Counted from the stretch's first letter, positions 24,115 to 33,921 are shown. The stretch: 64,000 nt of DNA from Streptomyces odontomachi (GCF_024435355.1 NZ_JAMJWG010000001.1:372001-436000); one strand, 5' to 3'. The notes: a model not told the origin generated them from the sequence alone. Made by a program: numbers and translations.

Positions 24115-25071
24115 GTGAAAAGTCTGAAGTCCACGGCGGCCGTCTTCGCCGCCACAGCAGCCGTCGTCCTGGGTTGCGGCCTGGGTACCGCCTACGCCAG
24201 CCCTGCACACAGCGTGGCACGTCCTCAGGCGGCGGACGCCGGTGTCTGCACCTCCGCTGCCGTCTCCGGCCACTCCGTCCGCGGGGCCATGTCCCGGAGC
24301 CAGGTCCACAGCCGGCTCTCCTCCCTGACCGCGCAGCACCGTGCGCAGTACGGGATCTCCGCCAAGGGCCCGCTGGGCACGGCAGGCAGCGACTCAGCGC
24401 AGCAGTTGCGGGTCGACATCCATCCCGCGCAGGGCACCGCGTTCAAGTCGATGTCCGGCGCCGACGGCTCCTGCGCCACCCAGTCGGTCTCCACCCAGCT
24501 CACGGTTGCGGACAGCTTCACCACCATCTACACGCCGACCATGTACCCGCCCGGCGGCTCCTGCGTCGAACTGGTCACGGTCTACACGAGGTCCGTTCGC
24601 TCGGTCTCCGCCTGGGACTGGTGCCAGAGCGTCACCTTCGAGGCATCCGTAGCGATCAACAGCTCCTTCATGAGCACCTACACCAACGGCTCCGGTGCCT
24701 ACACCGGACGGGTCATAAGAACGTCGGCGTCCTCCAACACCTGGTCCGCGGCGCTCTACAACTATGCGACCGCGCGGTGGGACAACCTGTTCACACAGTC
24801 CGGAACCAACCAGTCCGGTCGCACCGACGGCTGGGACATCGAGGAGCTCTACTCCACGGTCGCCTCCTCCGGCCAGGCCTACTCCTGTGCCGACATGGCC
24901 GGAGTGACCTTCGAGTCCAGCAACATATCGGTGCGGAACAACGGTGCCTGGTCCACCGCGAACTCGTCGAACTCGGACACCCACTACGACCAGCCGAACA
25001 GCGCCTTCTACTGCCCGAGCCGCACATACCAGATGGTCAGCGCCTACGACCACTGGAAGGCCGTGGGCTGA
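24115..25071 (+). CDS. Secreted protein of unknown function with six cysteines
   Basis: 318 residues from the GTG at 24115, preceded by GAGAGG. The N-terminal signal peptide ends near GTAYASPAHS. The mature protein has a helical region (HSVRGAMSRSQVHSRLSSLT) then a long beta-rich Ser/Thr/Asn domain with six cysteines in the mature part and no recognisable active site. The repeated aromatic and polar patches (YTPTMYPPGGSC, WDWCQSVTFEAS, SSNTWSAALYNYATARWDNL) look like a carbohydrate- or surface-binding beta structure, but this is a guess. It is monocistronic with strong terminators downstream and a T-rich, AT-richer leader containing TTGACA at 24031. Confidence 0.8.
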   Translation: MKSLKSTAAVFAATAAVVLGCGLGTAYASPAHSVARPQAADAGVCTSAAVSGHSVRGAMSRSQVHSRLSSLTAQHRAQYGISAKGPLGTAGSDSAQQLRVDIHPAQGTAFKSMSGADGSCATQSVSTQLTVADSFTTIYTPTMYPPGGSCVELVTVYTRSVRSVSAWDWCQSVTFEASVAINSSFMSTYTNGSGAYTGRVIRTSASSNTWSAALYNYATARWDNLFTQSGTNQSGRTDGWDIEELYSTVASSGQAYSCADMAGVTFESSNISVRNNGAWSTANSSNSDTHYDQPNSAFYCPSRTYQMVSAYDHWKAVG

Positions 25072-25084
25072 TCCCGCACGGCGT

Positions 25085-25104
25085 CCCGCACGTCCCCGTG
25101 CGGG
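25085..25104 (+). terminator. Hairpin terminator
   Basis: CCCGCACG (25085-25092), four-base loop, CGTGCGGG (25097-25104), 14 bases after the stop of the secreted protein gene. Confidence 0.8.
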
Positions 25105-25148
25105 CCTCGGCCGCCCCCGCCTGAGCGGGCTGCCGACCCCGCCCGATC

Positions 25149-25176
25149 GCCCCGCGCACCGTCCGATGCGCGGGGC
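25149..25176. terminator. Second hairpin
   Basis: Perfect 10-bp arms GCCCCGCGCA (25149-25158) and TGCGCGGGGC (25167-25176) with an 8-base loop; probably a backup terminator before the LacI promoter region. Confidence 0.75.
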
Positions 25177-25402
25177 GTCGGCCAGGGTGGCGCTCGCCGA
25201 CGTCCATCACCCTCGCCCACGCCTGTTGGATCGCGCGAGGAAAGAGACGACGATGGCACCGTCTTGACGAAGGACTCCCCTGCCCATGGCCGCTGCACGG
25301 TGAGATCACGCCCGGCATCGCGCATGCCGTCCGTCCTTGCCGCCGGCGCCCCCGGTGGCGACAGAAGCAGGGACGGGCTCTGCCGTTGGCGACCCCCTCT
25401 TG

Positions 25403-25417
25403 TATAACGTTGGAAGG
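25403..25417 (+). promoter_or_regulatory. LacI-type operator candidate upstream of the lacI-family gene
   Basis: TATAACGTTGGAAGG; 12 of 15 bases match the reverse complement of 26599-26613, which lies before the sugar-binding protein gene. It is 78 bases before the regulator start, consistent with autoregulation. Confidence 0.5.
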
Positions 25418-25494
25418 AAGGGTCGTTCGCATGACAGACACGCCCCCCGTGCTCCGTCCAGATGCACGACACGGCAGGCTCGGGAGGCCGGCAG

Positions 25495-26526
25495 ATGACG
25501 GTGAGTCTTAAGGACGTCGCAGAGCGTGCGGGCGTCTCCGTCAAGACCGTCTCGAACGTGGTCAATGCCTTCCCGCACGTCACCCCGGCCACCCGGGCCC
25601 GGGTCCAGCAGGCCCTCGACGAACTGGGCTACCGTCCGAACCTGACCGCCCGTCACCTCCGGAAGGGCCGCACCGGACTCATCGCGCTGGCCATCCCCGA
25701 GCTGGGCAACCCGTACTTCGCCGAACTGGCGGGAGCGGTGATCGACGCGGCGGCCCGGCACGAGTACACCGTTCTGCTCGACCACACCCAAGGCAGGCGC
25801 GAGCAGGAGATCCAGGTCTGCCGGGGCTTCACCGCGCGGGTCATGGACGGGTTGATCCTCAGCCCCCTGGAACTCGAACCCGAGGACCTTGCGGCCCGCA
25901 CCGACGGCGCCCCGCTGGTGCTGCTCGGCGAGCGTCGCTACGACCTGCCCTTCGACCACATCGCCATCGACAACATAGCGGCCGCGCGCGCCGCCGTGCG
26001 CCATCTGCTGAGCCTCGGCCGACGCCGCATCGCGTTCCTCGGGGCGCGCCAGAACCGCACCCACCAGCCTGCCCACCTGCGGCTGCTGGGCTGGCAGGCG
26101 GAGCTCGCCGCCTGGGGCGTGCCGGTCGACGAGGCGTTGGTGGCCCACACCGACGGTTGGGATCACGAGGACGGTTCCGCCGGCATGGCGCGGCTGCTGG
26201 ACCTGGGACAGTTGCCGGACGCGGTGTTCGCGTACAACGACCTGATCGCCATCGGCGCGATGCGGGTGCTCTTCGAACGCGGACTGCGGGTGCCCGAGGA
26301 CATCGCGGTGGTCGGCTTCGACGACATCACCGAGGCCCGTTACGGCGCCGTCACGCTCACCACCATCGCCCCGGACAAGCAGGCCATCGCCCGGTTGGCG
26401 GTCGAGTCGGTGGTGGGGCGGCTGAAGAGTGCGCAGTCCGACGCGGCGCCGCTTCCCTCGCGTGAGCTCCAGCCGGGTTTCCGGTTGATGGAACGGGAGA
26501 GCACGCTGGGTCGCCGATCCGGCTGA
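25495..26526 (+). CDS. LacI-family transcriptional regulator
   Basis: 343 residues from the ATG at 25495 with GGGAGG before it. The LacI HTH is complete at the N-terminus: VSLKDVAERAGVSVKTVSNV, then VNAFPHVTPATRARVQQALD and ELGYRPNLTARHLRKGRTG. The effector domain follows the periplasmic-binding fold (LIALAIPELGNPYFAELAGA; MDGLILSP; DHIAIDNIAAARAAVRHL; PDAVFAYNDLIAIGAM; VVGFDDI). It lies 169 bases upstream of a sugar ABC transporter on the same strand and most likely represses it until a pentose or hexose binds. Putative operators lie before both this gene and the transporter. Confidence 0.95.
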   Translation: MTVSLKDVAERAGVSVKTVSNVVNAFPHVTPATRARVQQALDELGYRPNLTARHLRKGRTGLIALAIPELGNPYFAELAGAVIDAAARHEYTVLLDHTQGRREQEIQVCRGFTARVMDGLILSPLELEPEDLAARTDGAPLVLLGERRYDLPFDHIAIDNIAAARAAVRHLLSLGRRRIAFLGARQNRTHQPAHLRLLGWQAELAAWGVPVDEALVAHTDGWDHEDGSAGMARLLDLGQLPDAVFAYNDLIAIGAMRVLFERGLRVPEDIAVVGFDDITEARYGAVTLTTIAPDKQAIARLAVESVVGRLKSAQSDAAPLPSRELQPGFRLMERESTLGRRSG

Positions 26527-26588
26527 CGCGGCGTCATGTGACGTGCGGGGCCCGGACGTAAGGTCCGTACCAGCTGTTGCCGGAGGTA

Positions 26589-26615
26589 TTTACACCGCCC
26601 TTTCAACGATGTAAA
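26589..26615. promoter_or_regulatory. Operator candidate before the sugar transporter
   Basis: Inverted repeat TTTACA (26589-26594) / TGTAAA (26610-26615) with 15 bases between. Inside, CCTTTCAACGATGTA (26599-26613) is the reverse complement of a sequence sharing 12 of 15 bases with the site at 25403. It lies 80-105 bases upstream of the transporter start. Confidence 0.6.
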
Positions 26616-26694
26616 AACCTTCCGGATGATCCACCGGCACCCGGCCCACGCTTCCCGGAGTGCTTCTCACGCTGTCCGGAACAGGGGTGTCCCC

Positions 26695-27777
26695 ATGAAG
26701 CCGCATGCTCGCAGCACCGTCACGACCAGTGTTCTCCTTGCCGTCGGCCTGGCCGCGAGCCTTGCTCTGACCGCCGGCTGCACCAAGTCGGAGTCGGGGG
26801 ACGACACCGGCAAGGCGGCCGGCTCCGGCGGTGACCAGCAGGTGGCCCAGGGCAGCGGCGGCAAGACGTGCGCCATCGGCGACTACGGGGCGAAGAAGAT
26901 CGACCTCAAGTCCGCCACCGTCGGCTTCTCGCAGTCGGAGAAGGAAGCCAATCCGTTCCGTATCGCCGAGACCGCCTCGATCAAGCAGGAGGCGAAGAAG
27001 CGTGGTGTGAAACTGCTCGCCGTCAACGCGCAGTCCCAGTTCTCCAAGCAGATCAGCGATGTGCAGGACCTCATCGCCAAGGGCGCCGACCTGCTGGTGA
27101 TCGCCCCGCTGAACTCCGACGGCTGGGAGCCCGTGCTCAAGTCGGCGAGTGCCAGGAAGATTCCCATCATCACGATCGACCGGCAGATCACGGCCGAGCC
27201 CTGCAAGGACTACGTGAGCTTCATCGGCTCCGACTTCACCAAGCAGGGCGAGCGTGCAGCGGACCAGATGATCAAGGCGACCGGCGGCAAGGGCGAGATC
27301 GCCATCCTGCTGGGTACCGCGGGCAACAACGTGACCACCGAGCGGACCAAGGGCTTTGCGGACCGGATCAAGGCCAAGGCCCCCGGTCTGAAGGTGGTCT
27401 TCCAGCAGACCGCCGAGTTCACCCGGGAGAAGGGCCAGTCGGTCACCGAGCAGCTCATCCAGTCCAAGCCCGGCATCAAGGGCATCTACGCGGAGAACGA
27501 CGAGATGGGCCTCGGCGCCGTGAACGCGCTCAAGAGCGCCGGCAAGAAGCCGGGCGACATCAAGATCGTCACGGTGGACGGGACCCGCAACGGCGTGCAG
27601 GCCATCGTGGACGGCTGGATCTCGGGCGTCATCGAGTCCAACCCGCGCTTCGGTCCGCTGGCCTTCAGCACCCTCGACTCCTTCACCCAGGGCAAGGCCG
27701 TCGGCGAAGACATCGTCATCAAGGACGGGGAGTACGACGGCTCCAACGCCAAGGCGGACATCGGCAAGGCGTTCTGA
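26695..27777 (+). CDS. Sugar ABC transporter substrate-binding lipoprotein, YtfQ-like
   Basis: 360 residues from the ATG at 26695. The signal peptide carries a lipobox (LTAGC, Cys29). The mature protein is a group-I sugar-binding protein (ribose/galactose type): SATVGFSQSEKEANPFRIAE, ADLLVIAPLNSDGWEPVL, IPIITIDRQI, YVSFIGSDF, AILLGTAGNNVTTERTKGFA, IYAENDEMGLGAV and IVTVDGTRNGVQAI. The N-terminal VGFSQ-x-x-x-x-N-P-F-R-x-A-E-T pattern, the GWEPVL segment and the EFTREKG segment are those of E. coli YtfQ, which binds galactofuranose and related furanoses. It is followed by one ATPase and two permeases, exactly the ytfQRT-yjfF order. Likely ligand: a furanose sugar such as arabinofuranose (inference from context). 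Confidence 0.93.
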   Translation: MKPHARSTVTTSVLLAVGLAASLALTAGCTKSESGDDTGKAAGSGGDQQVAQGSGGKTCAIGDYGAKKIDLKSATVGFSQSEKEANPFRIAETASIKQEAKKRGVKLLAVNAQSQFSKQISDVQDLIAKGADLLVIAPLNSDGWEPVLKSASARKIPIITIDRQITAEPCKDYVSFIGSDFTKQGERAADQMIKATGGKGEIAILLGTAGNNVTTERTKGFADRIKAKAPGLKVVFQQTAEFTREKGQSVTEQLIQSKPGIKGIYAENDEMGLGAVNALKSAGKKPGDIKIVTVDGTRNGVQAIVDGWISGVIESNPRFGPLAFSTLDSFTQGKAVGEDIVIKDGEYDGSNAKADIGKAF

Positions 27778-27857
27778 CCCGCGGCCAAGGGAGCCCACCC
27801 CCTGCCGGGGGGCGTATCCCCCCTGCGCCCCCGTCCACGCAATCCAGGAGAGCAGCG

Positions 27858-29441
27858 GTGACCGCATCCGTGCCACCCGGCGCAACCGGCGCACCCGAGG
27901 CATCAGGCGTGCCCGGCGCGCCTGCTGACGTCCTTGCCGTGCGCGGCCTGACCAAGCGTTTCCCCGGCGTGCTCGCCCTGGACGGGGTGGACTTCACCCT
28001 CCGCGCCGGCCAGGTGCACGCGCTCGTCGGCGAGAACGGGGCCGGCAAGTCCACCCTGATCAAGGTCCTCACCGGTGTCTACCGGCCCGACGAGGGGACC
28101 CTGCTCCAGCAGGGCGAACCGGTCGCCTTCAGCACCCCGCTCGCCGCCCAGCACGCGGGCATCTCCACCATCTACCAGGAGGTCAACCTCATCCCTCTGA
28201 TGAGTGTGGCCCGCAACCTCTTCCTCGGCCGGGAACCGCGCACCCGCCTCGGCCTGATCGACTTCGCCCGCATGCACCGTGAGGCGGCCCGCATCCTGCT
28301 CGACTACGGTGTGGACGTCGACGTCCGCAAGCCGCTGCGGACCCTCGGTGTGGGCGCCCAGCAGATGGTCGCACTCGCCCGTGCGGCCGGCGTCGACGCC
28401 CGCGTCGTCATCATGGACGAACCCACCTCCTCCCTCGAACCGCGCGAGGTGGAGACCCTCTTCGGCGTCATCCGGCGGCTGCGCGGCGACGGCATCGCCG
28501 TGGTCTACGTCAGCCATCGCATGGACGAGCTGTACGCCGTCTGCGACACGGTCACCGTGCTGCGCGACGGCCGTGTGGTGCACACCGGACCGCTCGCCGG
28601 GACCGACCGGCTCCGGCTCGTGTCCCTGATGCTCGGGCGCGACCTGCGCGAGGTACGCGCCGAGGGGCTGACGAAGTTCAGCGGCGCGCACGACACCGGC
28701 ACCGAGCCGGTACTGCACGCCGAGGGCCTGACCCGCCGCCATCAGCTGCACGACGTCTCGCTGCGCATCCGCCCCGGCGAGGTCGTCGGCCTCGGCGGGC
28801 TGCTCGGTTCGGGGCGCACCGAGACGGCGAAGGCCATCGCCGGTGCGCTGGCGCTGGGCGCCGGCAAGGTCACGGTCGCCGGCGTGCCGGTGCGCACCGG
28901 GTCGACCGGGGCCGCGATCCGGGCCGGCATCAGCCTGCTGCCGGAGGACCGCAAGTCCGAGGGGATCGTGCCGGGCCTGTCCGTGCGGGAGAACATCGCG
29001 CTGGCCGCGCTGCCGCGGATGTCCCGCCTCGGCCTGGTCTCGGAGGCCCGTATCGACGCCGTCGTGGAGACCTTCATGACACGGCTGCGCATCAAGGCCG
29101 CGAGCCCCCACCAGAGGGTCGACGAGCTGTCCGGAGGCAACCAGCAGAAGGTGCTGCTGGCCCGCTGGCTCGCGGTACACCCCAAGGTGCTGCTCCTGGA
29201 CGAGCCCACCCGCGGCATCGACGTCGGCGCCAAGGCCGAGGTCCAGAAACTCATCGACGAACTCGCCGAGGACGGCCTCGGCGTGCTGCTGATCTCCTCC
29301 GACGTGGAGGAGCTGATCGAAGGGTCGGACCGGCTGGTGGTGCTCAGGGACGGTGCGGTCGTCAGGGAACTGGTCGGCGACGACGTCACCGAGGACGGGC
29401 TGCTGCGGGCGATAGCCGAGGAGGCCGCGGTCCATGGCTGA
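27858..29441 (+). CDS. Sugar ABC transporter ATP-binding protein (two ATPase domains), YtfR-like
   Basis: 527 residues from the GTG at 27858 with CAGGAG upstream. Domain 1 (residues about 25-260) has Walker A GENGAGKST, Walker B VIMDEPTSSLE and a degenerate signature LGVGAQQMVAL. Domain 2 (about 280-520) has a degenerate P-loop GLLGSGRTE, an intact signature LSGGNQQKVLLARW and Walker B LLLDEPTRGID. Asymmetry of this kind is normal for the RbsA/MglA/XylG/YtfR group. It powers import through the two permeases encoded next. The stop overlaps the first permease start by eight bases (29434-29441). Confidence 0.96.
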   Translation: MTASVPPGATGAPEASGVPGAPADVLAVRGLTKRFPGVLALDGVDFTLRAGQVHALVGENGAGKSTLIKVLTGVYRPDEGTLLQQGEPVAFSTPLAAQHAGISTIYQEVNLIPLMSVARNLFLGREPRTRLGLIDFARMHREAARILLDYGVDVDVRKPLRTLGVGAQQMVALARAAGVDARVVIMDEPTSSLEPREVETLFGVIRRLRGDGIAVVYVSHRMDELYAVCDTVTVLRDGRVVHTGPLAGTDRLRLVSLMLGRDLREVRAEGLTKFSGAHDTGTEPVLHAEGLTRRHQLHDVSLRIRPGEVVGLGGLLGSGRTETAKAIAGALALGAGKVTVAGVPVRTGSTGAAIRAGISLLPEDRKSEGIVPGLSVRENIALAALPRMSRLGLVSEARIDAVVETFMTRLRIKAASPHQRVDELSGGNQQKVLLARWLAVHPKVLLLDEPTRGIDVGAKAEVQKLIDELAEDGLGVLLISSDVEELIEGSDRLVVLRDGAVVRELVGDDVTEDGLLRAIAEEAAVHG

Positions 29442-30399
29442 TCTCGCGCTGCGCAAGACGGCGTTCGCCGACCGGGCCACCCTGGCCCGCCGGCTCCAGG
29501 ACTTCGGGGTCTACGCGGGCGTCGCCGTCCTGCTGCTGTTCAACCTCCTCTTCACCGACCACTTCTTCTCCGTCGAGAATTTCCGCACCCAGGCCGTCCA
29601 GGTCGCCCCGGTCCTGATCGTCGCCCTCGGCATGGCGCTTGCCATCGGTTCCGAGGGCATCGACCTGTCCGTGGGCGCCGTGATGGCGCTGGCCACCTCG
29701 CTGATCTCGCTCTACCTCGGCTACGGCCCCTGGCTGGCGCTGCTCGTCGCCCTGCTCGGCGGCGCCGTGGTGGGCCTGGTCAACGGCCTGCTCATCGCCG
29801 TCGTCGGTGTGCAGCCCATCGTGGCCACGCTGGCGTTGATGGTCGGCGGGCGCGGTATCGCCCTCGTGATGCTGCCGCAGCTCAAGGACGTCCGGGACGG
29901 CGGGATGGGGGAGCTCGGCTCCGGTGAGCTGGCCGGCATCCCGTATCTGGCCCTCATCGCCGCCGCGCTGGCGGTCCTGATGGGCTTCATGATGCGCCGC
30001 ACCACGTTCGGACGGCAGCTCCTCGCGATCGGCGACAGCCGCCCGGCCGCGCAGCTTGCGGGGCTTCCGGTGCGACGGGTGCTGATCGTCGTCTATGTCT
30101 GCTCCGGGCTGCTCGCCGCCACGGCCGGTTTCCTCTCCACGGCCCGGCTCCAGGCCAGCGACCCCAGCTCGCTCGGGAACCTGATGGAGCTGTCCGCGAT
30201 CACGGCGGTGGTCGTCGGCGGCACACCGTTGACCGGCGGCCGGGTCCGGGTCGGCGGCACCGTGGCCGGCGCCGTGCTGATCCAGCTGCTCACGGCCACC
30301 CTCATCAAGCACGATCTGGCGTCGTCGTGGACGCAGATCGCCCAGGCCGTGGTGATCGTGCTCGCGGTGTACGCGGCACGGGAGAGGGGCAAGCGGTGA
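29434..30399 (+). CDS. Sugar ABC transporter permease 1 (BPD_transp_2), YtfT-like
   Basis: 321 residues. Nine or ten hydrophobic segments, with the family motifs ALGMALAIGSEGIDLSVGAV (the E/GGIDLSVG motif) and AITAVVVGGTPLTGGRVRVG (the permease GG motif). Its start overlaps the ATPase gene, and its stop overlaps the GTG of the second permease (GTGA at 30396-30399). With the second permease it forms the membrane channel. Having two different permeases, rather than one homodimer, is typical for YtfT-YjfF transporters. Confidence 0.95.
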   Translation: MADLALRKTAFADRATLARRLQDFGVYAGVAVLLLFNLLFTDHFFSVENFRTQAVQVAPVLIVALGMALAIGSEGIDLSVGAVMALATSLISLYLGYGPWLALLVALLGGAVVGLVNGLLIAVVGVQPIVATLALMVGGRGIALVMLPQLKDVRDGGMGELGSGELAGIPYLALIAAALAVLMGFMMRRTTFGRQLLAIGDSRPAAQLAGLPVRRVLIVVYVCSGLLAATAGFLSTARLQASDPSSLGNLMELSAITAVVVGGTPLTGGRVRVGGTVAGAVLIQLLTATLIKHDLASSWTQIAQAVVIVLAVYAARERGKR

Positions 30400-31439
30400 C
30401 CGTCCCGAAGACCGCTGAGAACACTGCCGGTCAGCGCCAGGCCGCCACCGCGGCGGACGGCGGCGAGCGGGACTCCGCGGCCGCCTCACGCGAACGCCTG
30501 AGCGCGCTCGCCCAGCAGCACGGCGCCCTGGTGGCGCTGGTGGCCCTCACCGTCGTGGCCTCGTTCTCCTTCGGCTCGTTCGCCACGGCGGACAACGTGG
30601 AGAACATCGCGATGTCCTCCTCGTTCCTCGCCGTGGTGGCCCTCGGCATGACCTTCGTCATCGTCACCGGCGGCATCGACCTGTCCGTCGGGTCCGTCTT
30701 CGTGCTCGGCGGTGTGCTCGCGGCCTGGGGCTCGCGGTACGGGACGGCGGTCGCCGTGCTGCTTCCGCTGGCGGTCTGCGGGCTGATGGGTCTGGTCAAC
30801 GGCCTGCTCATCGCCAGGACCCGGCTCGCGCCGTTCATCGTCACCCTCGCTGCCATGCTCGCCGCCCGCGGGATCATGCTGGGCGTCACGGACCAGGGCG
30901 CCACCACCTTCCTCGTCGACAAGGACGCCTTCTTCGCCCGGCTCGGGCAGGGCGGCCTCGCCGGGATCGGGGTGCCGGTCTGGATCACCGTGGTGCTGTT
31001 CGTGGCGGGTGCCGTCGTGCTGCGCCGCAGCCGGTTCGGCCAGCACGTCTACGCCGTCGGGGGCAACGAGGGCGCAGCGGCGCTGATGGGCGTCCCGGTG
31101 GCCCGCACGAAGACGCTCGTCTACACGCTCTCGGGGCTGCTGGCGGGCCTCGCCGGAGCGCTCAACGCCGCCTACCTGGCCTCCGGTGTGACGATCCTCG
31201 GGTACGGCATGGAACTCGACGCCATCGCCGCCGTGGTGATCGGCGGCACGCTGCTCACCGGCGGACTCGGCTATGTGAGCGGTGCGCTGGTCGGTGTGCT
31301 GCTGCTGAAGGTGATCCAGAACGTCATCAACCAGATCGGCTCCCTGGACTCGGCCTACCAGCAGGTGGTCAGCGGGGCGTTCCTGGTGCTGGTCGTGGTC
31401 GCCCAGACGTGGTTGGGCCGGCAGCGGCGGGTGCTCTGA
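30396..31439 (+). CDS. Sugar ABC transporter permease 2 (BPD_transp_2), YjfF-like
   Basis: 347 residues from the GTG at 30396. A hydrophilic N-terminal tail of about 45 residues is followed by the same permease fold: [40 protein letters not shown] and [20 protein letters not shown]. It is the last gene of the operon. The sequence differs clearly from permease 1, so they form a heterodimer. Confidence 0.95.
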   Translation: MTVPKTAENTAGQRQAATAADGGERDSAAASRERLSALAQQHGALVALVALTVVASFSFGSFATADNVENIAMSSSFLAVVALGMTFVIVTGGIDLSVGSVFVLGGVLAAWGSRYGTAVAVLLPLAVCGLMGLVNGLLIARTRLAPFIVTLAAMLAARGIMLGVTDQGATTFLVDKDAFFARLGQGGLAGIGVPVWITVVLFVAGAVVLRRSRFGQHVYAVGGNEGAAALMGVPVARTKTLVYTLSGLLAGLAGALNAAYLASGVTILGYGMELDAIAAVVIGGTLLTGGLGYVSGALVGVLLLKVIQNVINQIGSLDSAYQQVVSGAFLVLVVVAQTWLGRQRRVL

Positions 31440-31543
31440 GCGGGCCGCGTCGGCTCGATCGGAGCACCGCACCGTTTTGCCGGACCAGGATCGGGCAGGG
31501 CAGTTCAGCAGACGGGCACCGCCGAGGAAGGACAGCACACCAC

Positions 31544-31975
31544 ATGAGCGTTCCCCACACACCCATGCCGCGGTTCCACCTGGCGATGCCGGTCGACGAC
31601 CTGGCCGCCGCACGGCAGTTCTACGGCGGGGTACTCGGCCTGGAGCAGGGCCGCAGCGCTGACACCTGGGTGGACTGGAACCTCCACGGCCACCAGTTCG
31701 TCACCCACCTCGCCCCCGCCGGCCCGGAGCGAGCACACAACCAGGTGGACGGTCACGACGTCCCCGTGCCGCATTTCGGCCTCATCCTGAGCCCGCCCCA
31801 GTTCCAGGCATTGGCCGAACGGCTCCGTGCCGCAGGCACGACCTTCGTCATCGAACCCCACGTGCGCTTCGCCGGCCGGCCGGGCGAGCAATGGACGATG
31901 TTCCTCCTCGACCCGGCCGGCAACGCCCTGGAGTTCAAGGCGTTCGCCGACGATTCCCAGATCTTCGCCGACTGA
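31544..31975 (+). CDS. VOC (glyoxalase/bleomycin-resistance) family protein
   Basis: 143 residues from the ATG at 31544 behind GAGGAAGGAC. The two beta-alpha-beta-beta-beta modules of the vicinal oxygen chelate fold are visible: [20 protein letters not shown] near the start and [19 protein letters not shown] at the end. Residues that could bind a metal are present (His in RFHLA, His in VPHFGL, Glu in ALEFKAF). The last motif is typical of small glyoxalase-like dioxygenase-type proteins. The function is unknown; it may detoxify or isomerise a reactive sugar-derived carbonyl. It follows the transporter operon with 104 bases between. Confidence 0.85.
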   Translation: MSVPHTPMPRFHLAMPVDDLAAARQFYGGVLGLEQGRSADTWVDWNLHGHQFVTHLAPAGPERAHNQVDGHDVPVPHFGLILSPPQFQALAERLRAAGTTFVIEPHVRFAGRPGEQWTMFLLDPAGNALEFKAFADDSQIFAD

Positions 31976-32008
31976 CACGCCCCGTCGGGTTCGTACGGGC
32001 TGAGCGGT

Positions 32009-32440
32009 CTACTCGAAGTCGCAGCCGGGGTTGGGCGCGTCCTCGGACGTGGGAGCGCCCTGCGGCAGGACGTACAGCACATCCAGGACCAGCGGTGTGG
32101 TCCCGAGGTTGCGCCCGATGTGTACCTCGTCCGGCGGTTCCGTGATCGTGGTGCCCGTCGGGTACACACCGTTGGACCGGCAGGTGGAGTCGAAGTGGCT
32201 GAGCGTGCCCTGCTGGACGTAGCCGTAGACGGTGCCGTCGTGGAAGTGCCAGCCGGTGCTCTGGCCCGGTGGCACGGTGAGCGTCCGCAGGACGTAGTCC
32301 GTCCCGTCGATGGTGGTCTGGGAGATGGTCGTGCCCGTGACGCCCGGTCCGGCCGGGGTGGCGAAGGCCGGTCCTGTCCCGGCGGACACACCGAGCACGG
32401 CGGCCGTGACCAGCCCCACTCGCAACAGGTTTCTCCGCAT
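32009..32440 (-). CDS. Secreted cupin-domain protein
   Basis: 143 residues from the ATG at 32440. The signal peptide (MRRNLLRVGLVTAAVLGVSA, cleavage near FATPAG) is followed by a single cupin: VPPGQSTGWHFHDGTVYGYV with HxH and the following region, then DEVHIGRNLGTTPLVLDVLY. The metal-ligand spacing H-x-H-x(n)-H fits. Two cysteines (TCRSNG, PGCDFE) could form a disulfide, as expected for an exported protein. It converges on the VOC gene. The role is unknown. Confidence 0.85.
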   Translation of the reverse strand: MRRNLLRVGLVTAAVLGVSAGTGPAFATPAGPGVTGTTISQTTIDGTDYVLRTLTVPPGQSTGWHFHDGTVYGYVQQGTLSHFDSTCRSNGVYPTGTTITEPPDEVHIGRNLGTTPLVLDVLYVLPQGAPTSEDAPNPGCDFE

Positions 32441-32665
32441 GCCGTTCTGCCTTTCCCGTGGTGTGAGGGCTTCCGCCCGCGGTGACGAGGGCGCCGTCAG
32501 GACGGTGGGGAGACCGGCCGCCGCATGACGCCGAGCAAGCGTGACATGCGTATGCGTCAGGTGCGGTCTCCCAGGTGCAGAACACGCCAAACCTTCCTGG
32601 CACGGTCCGGGCCGTCGCCCGCCCGGACCTCGTGCACCGTACCCACGGGGAAAGTACGCAGCGGA

Positions 32666-32700
32666 GAGGAACCCCAGCCGGCACACGGCTGGGGTTCCTC
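32666..32700 (-). terminator. Perfect hairpin terminator after the GH62 gene
   Basis: 15-bp perfect stem, GAGGAACCCCAGCCG (32666-32680) and its complement at 32686-32700, with the loop GCACA. It ends the minus-strand GH62 gene (stop at 32734). Confidence 0.92.
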
Positions 32701-32733
32701 GAGGCGGTGAGTGCCGGTCAGCAGATGGACAGG

Positions 32734-33771
32734 TCAGTGCTGGAGGGTGAGGACACCCGGCCGCCAGGGCAGTTTGTTGTAGTCGCCGCCCGCGCTGGGG
32801 GACTTGCCCTGGTAGAGGAATTGCAGGTTGCAGGGGTCGATGGTCATGGTCTGGTCGGGGTTGTTGCGGACCAGGTCGCCGTGGCTGATGTCGTTGGTCC
32901 AGCTGGCGCCGCTGTTGGCCTTGCCGGCGAAGGGGTTGCTCTCGCTGGCGGCCTGCGGGGTCCATGAACCGCTGAGGCTGGAGGACGTGAACGAGCGGAA
33001 GTAGCGCCCGTTCGAGCCGATCGCCTCGACGATCATGAGGTACTGGTTCTGGTCCTGGACCTTGTAGACCTGCGGTGCCTCGAAGAGGTTGTTCGTCGAG
33101 TCGCTCATGACCTGCGTGTACGACGAGCCGAAGTTGCCGGGGAAGTTCCCGATCGGCATGCTCGCCCGGTAGATCTTGCCGTTGTCACCGGCGAAGAACA
33201 GGTACATGTTCGAGCCGTCGGCGATCAGGGTCTGGTCGATCGGGCCGGTGCCGGAGCCGGAGATGCTGCCGGTGAACAGTGACTGCGGCGAGGACCAGCC
33301 GTTGGGGTTGGTGGGGTCGCTCGACGTGCGGTACATGAAGGGCGACGCGCCCCACTGGTAGGCCAGCACCCAGATGTTCTTGGGGGCGAAGTAGAACAGC
33401 GTGGGCGCCACCGCGGACTGGCTCATCCCGGTCTGGCTGGCCGAGCCCATGTCCGACCAGTTCGTGAAGGAACCGAACGCCATCGAGCCCCAGTTCGACC
33501 CGTAGTTCGTCCCGTAGACCAGGTGCTTGCCGTTGTAGACCACGTTGGTGAAGTCCTTCAGCGCGACCCACCCGTTGGCCGGTTGGGCCAGCACACCCGT
33601 CGACGACCACCGGTACGTCGACGGAAGGGAACACGCTGCGGCCGCCGACGGGGTGGTGGTGACCGCCTGAGCCGGGTTGGCGACGAGCGTCGCCGCCAAG
33701 GAGACCAGGGCCGCGGCCCCGGCGGCGAGCGTCACGGACAGACGGGTGCGGCTGAGCTTTCCTCTGAGCAT
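32734..33771 (-). CDS. Secreted alpha-L-arabinofuranosidase, GH62
   Basis: 345 residues from the ATG at 33771 behind AGAGG. The signal peptide reaches about residue 41 (NPAQAVTT). The five-bladed propeller of GH62 is clear: [40 protein letters not shown] with the catalytic base Asp, [20 protein letters not shown] with the second Asp, and [20 protein letters not shown] with the catalytic Glu. The domain ends at [14 protein letters not shown]; there is no carbohydrate-binding module. GH62 enzymes remove arabinofuranose from arabinoxylan. The promoter region holds GTTCG-N6-CGAAC and a perfect GCGAAACGTTTCGC palindrome. Confidence 0.95.
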   Translation of the reverse strand: MLRGKLSRTRLSVTLAAGAAALVSLAATLVANPAQAVTTTPSAAAACSLPSTYRWSSTGVLAQPANGWVALKDFTNVVYNGKHLVYGTNYGSNWGSMAFGSFTNWSDMGSASQTGMSQSAVAPTLFYFAPKNIWVLAYQWGASPFMYRTSSDPTNPNGWSSPQSLFTGSISGSGTGPIDQTLIADGSNMYLFFAGDNGKIYRASMPIGNFPGNFGSSYTQVMSDSTNNLFEAPQVYKVQDQNQYLMIVEAIGSNGRYFRSFTSSSLSGSWTPQAASESNPFAGKANSGASWTNDISHGDLVRNNPDQTMTIDPCNLQFLYQGKSPSAGGDYNKLPWRPGVLTLQH

Positions 33772-33921
33772 GGGAACCTCTTGATTCTTGGGTAAACGGT
33801 TCCGGTTGGCCCCGTCAGAGGCTCTCCGGACGGTCGGTGAGGTGCGGTTCCTGGCGGTCAGGACCGAGGCTCGGCGCCGGCCGAGGCACGGGAGGGCTGA
33901 TGAGTGGCGCGCTCGTGAAAG

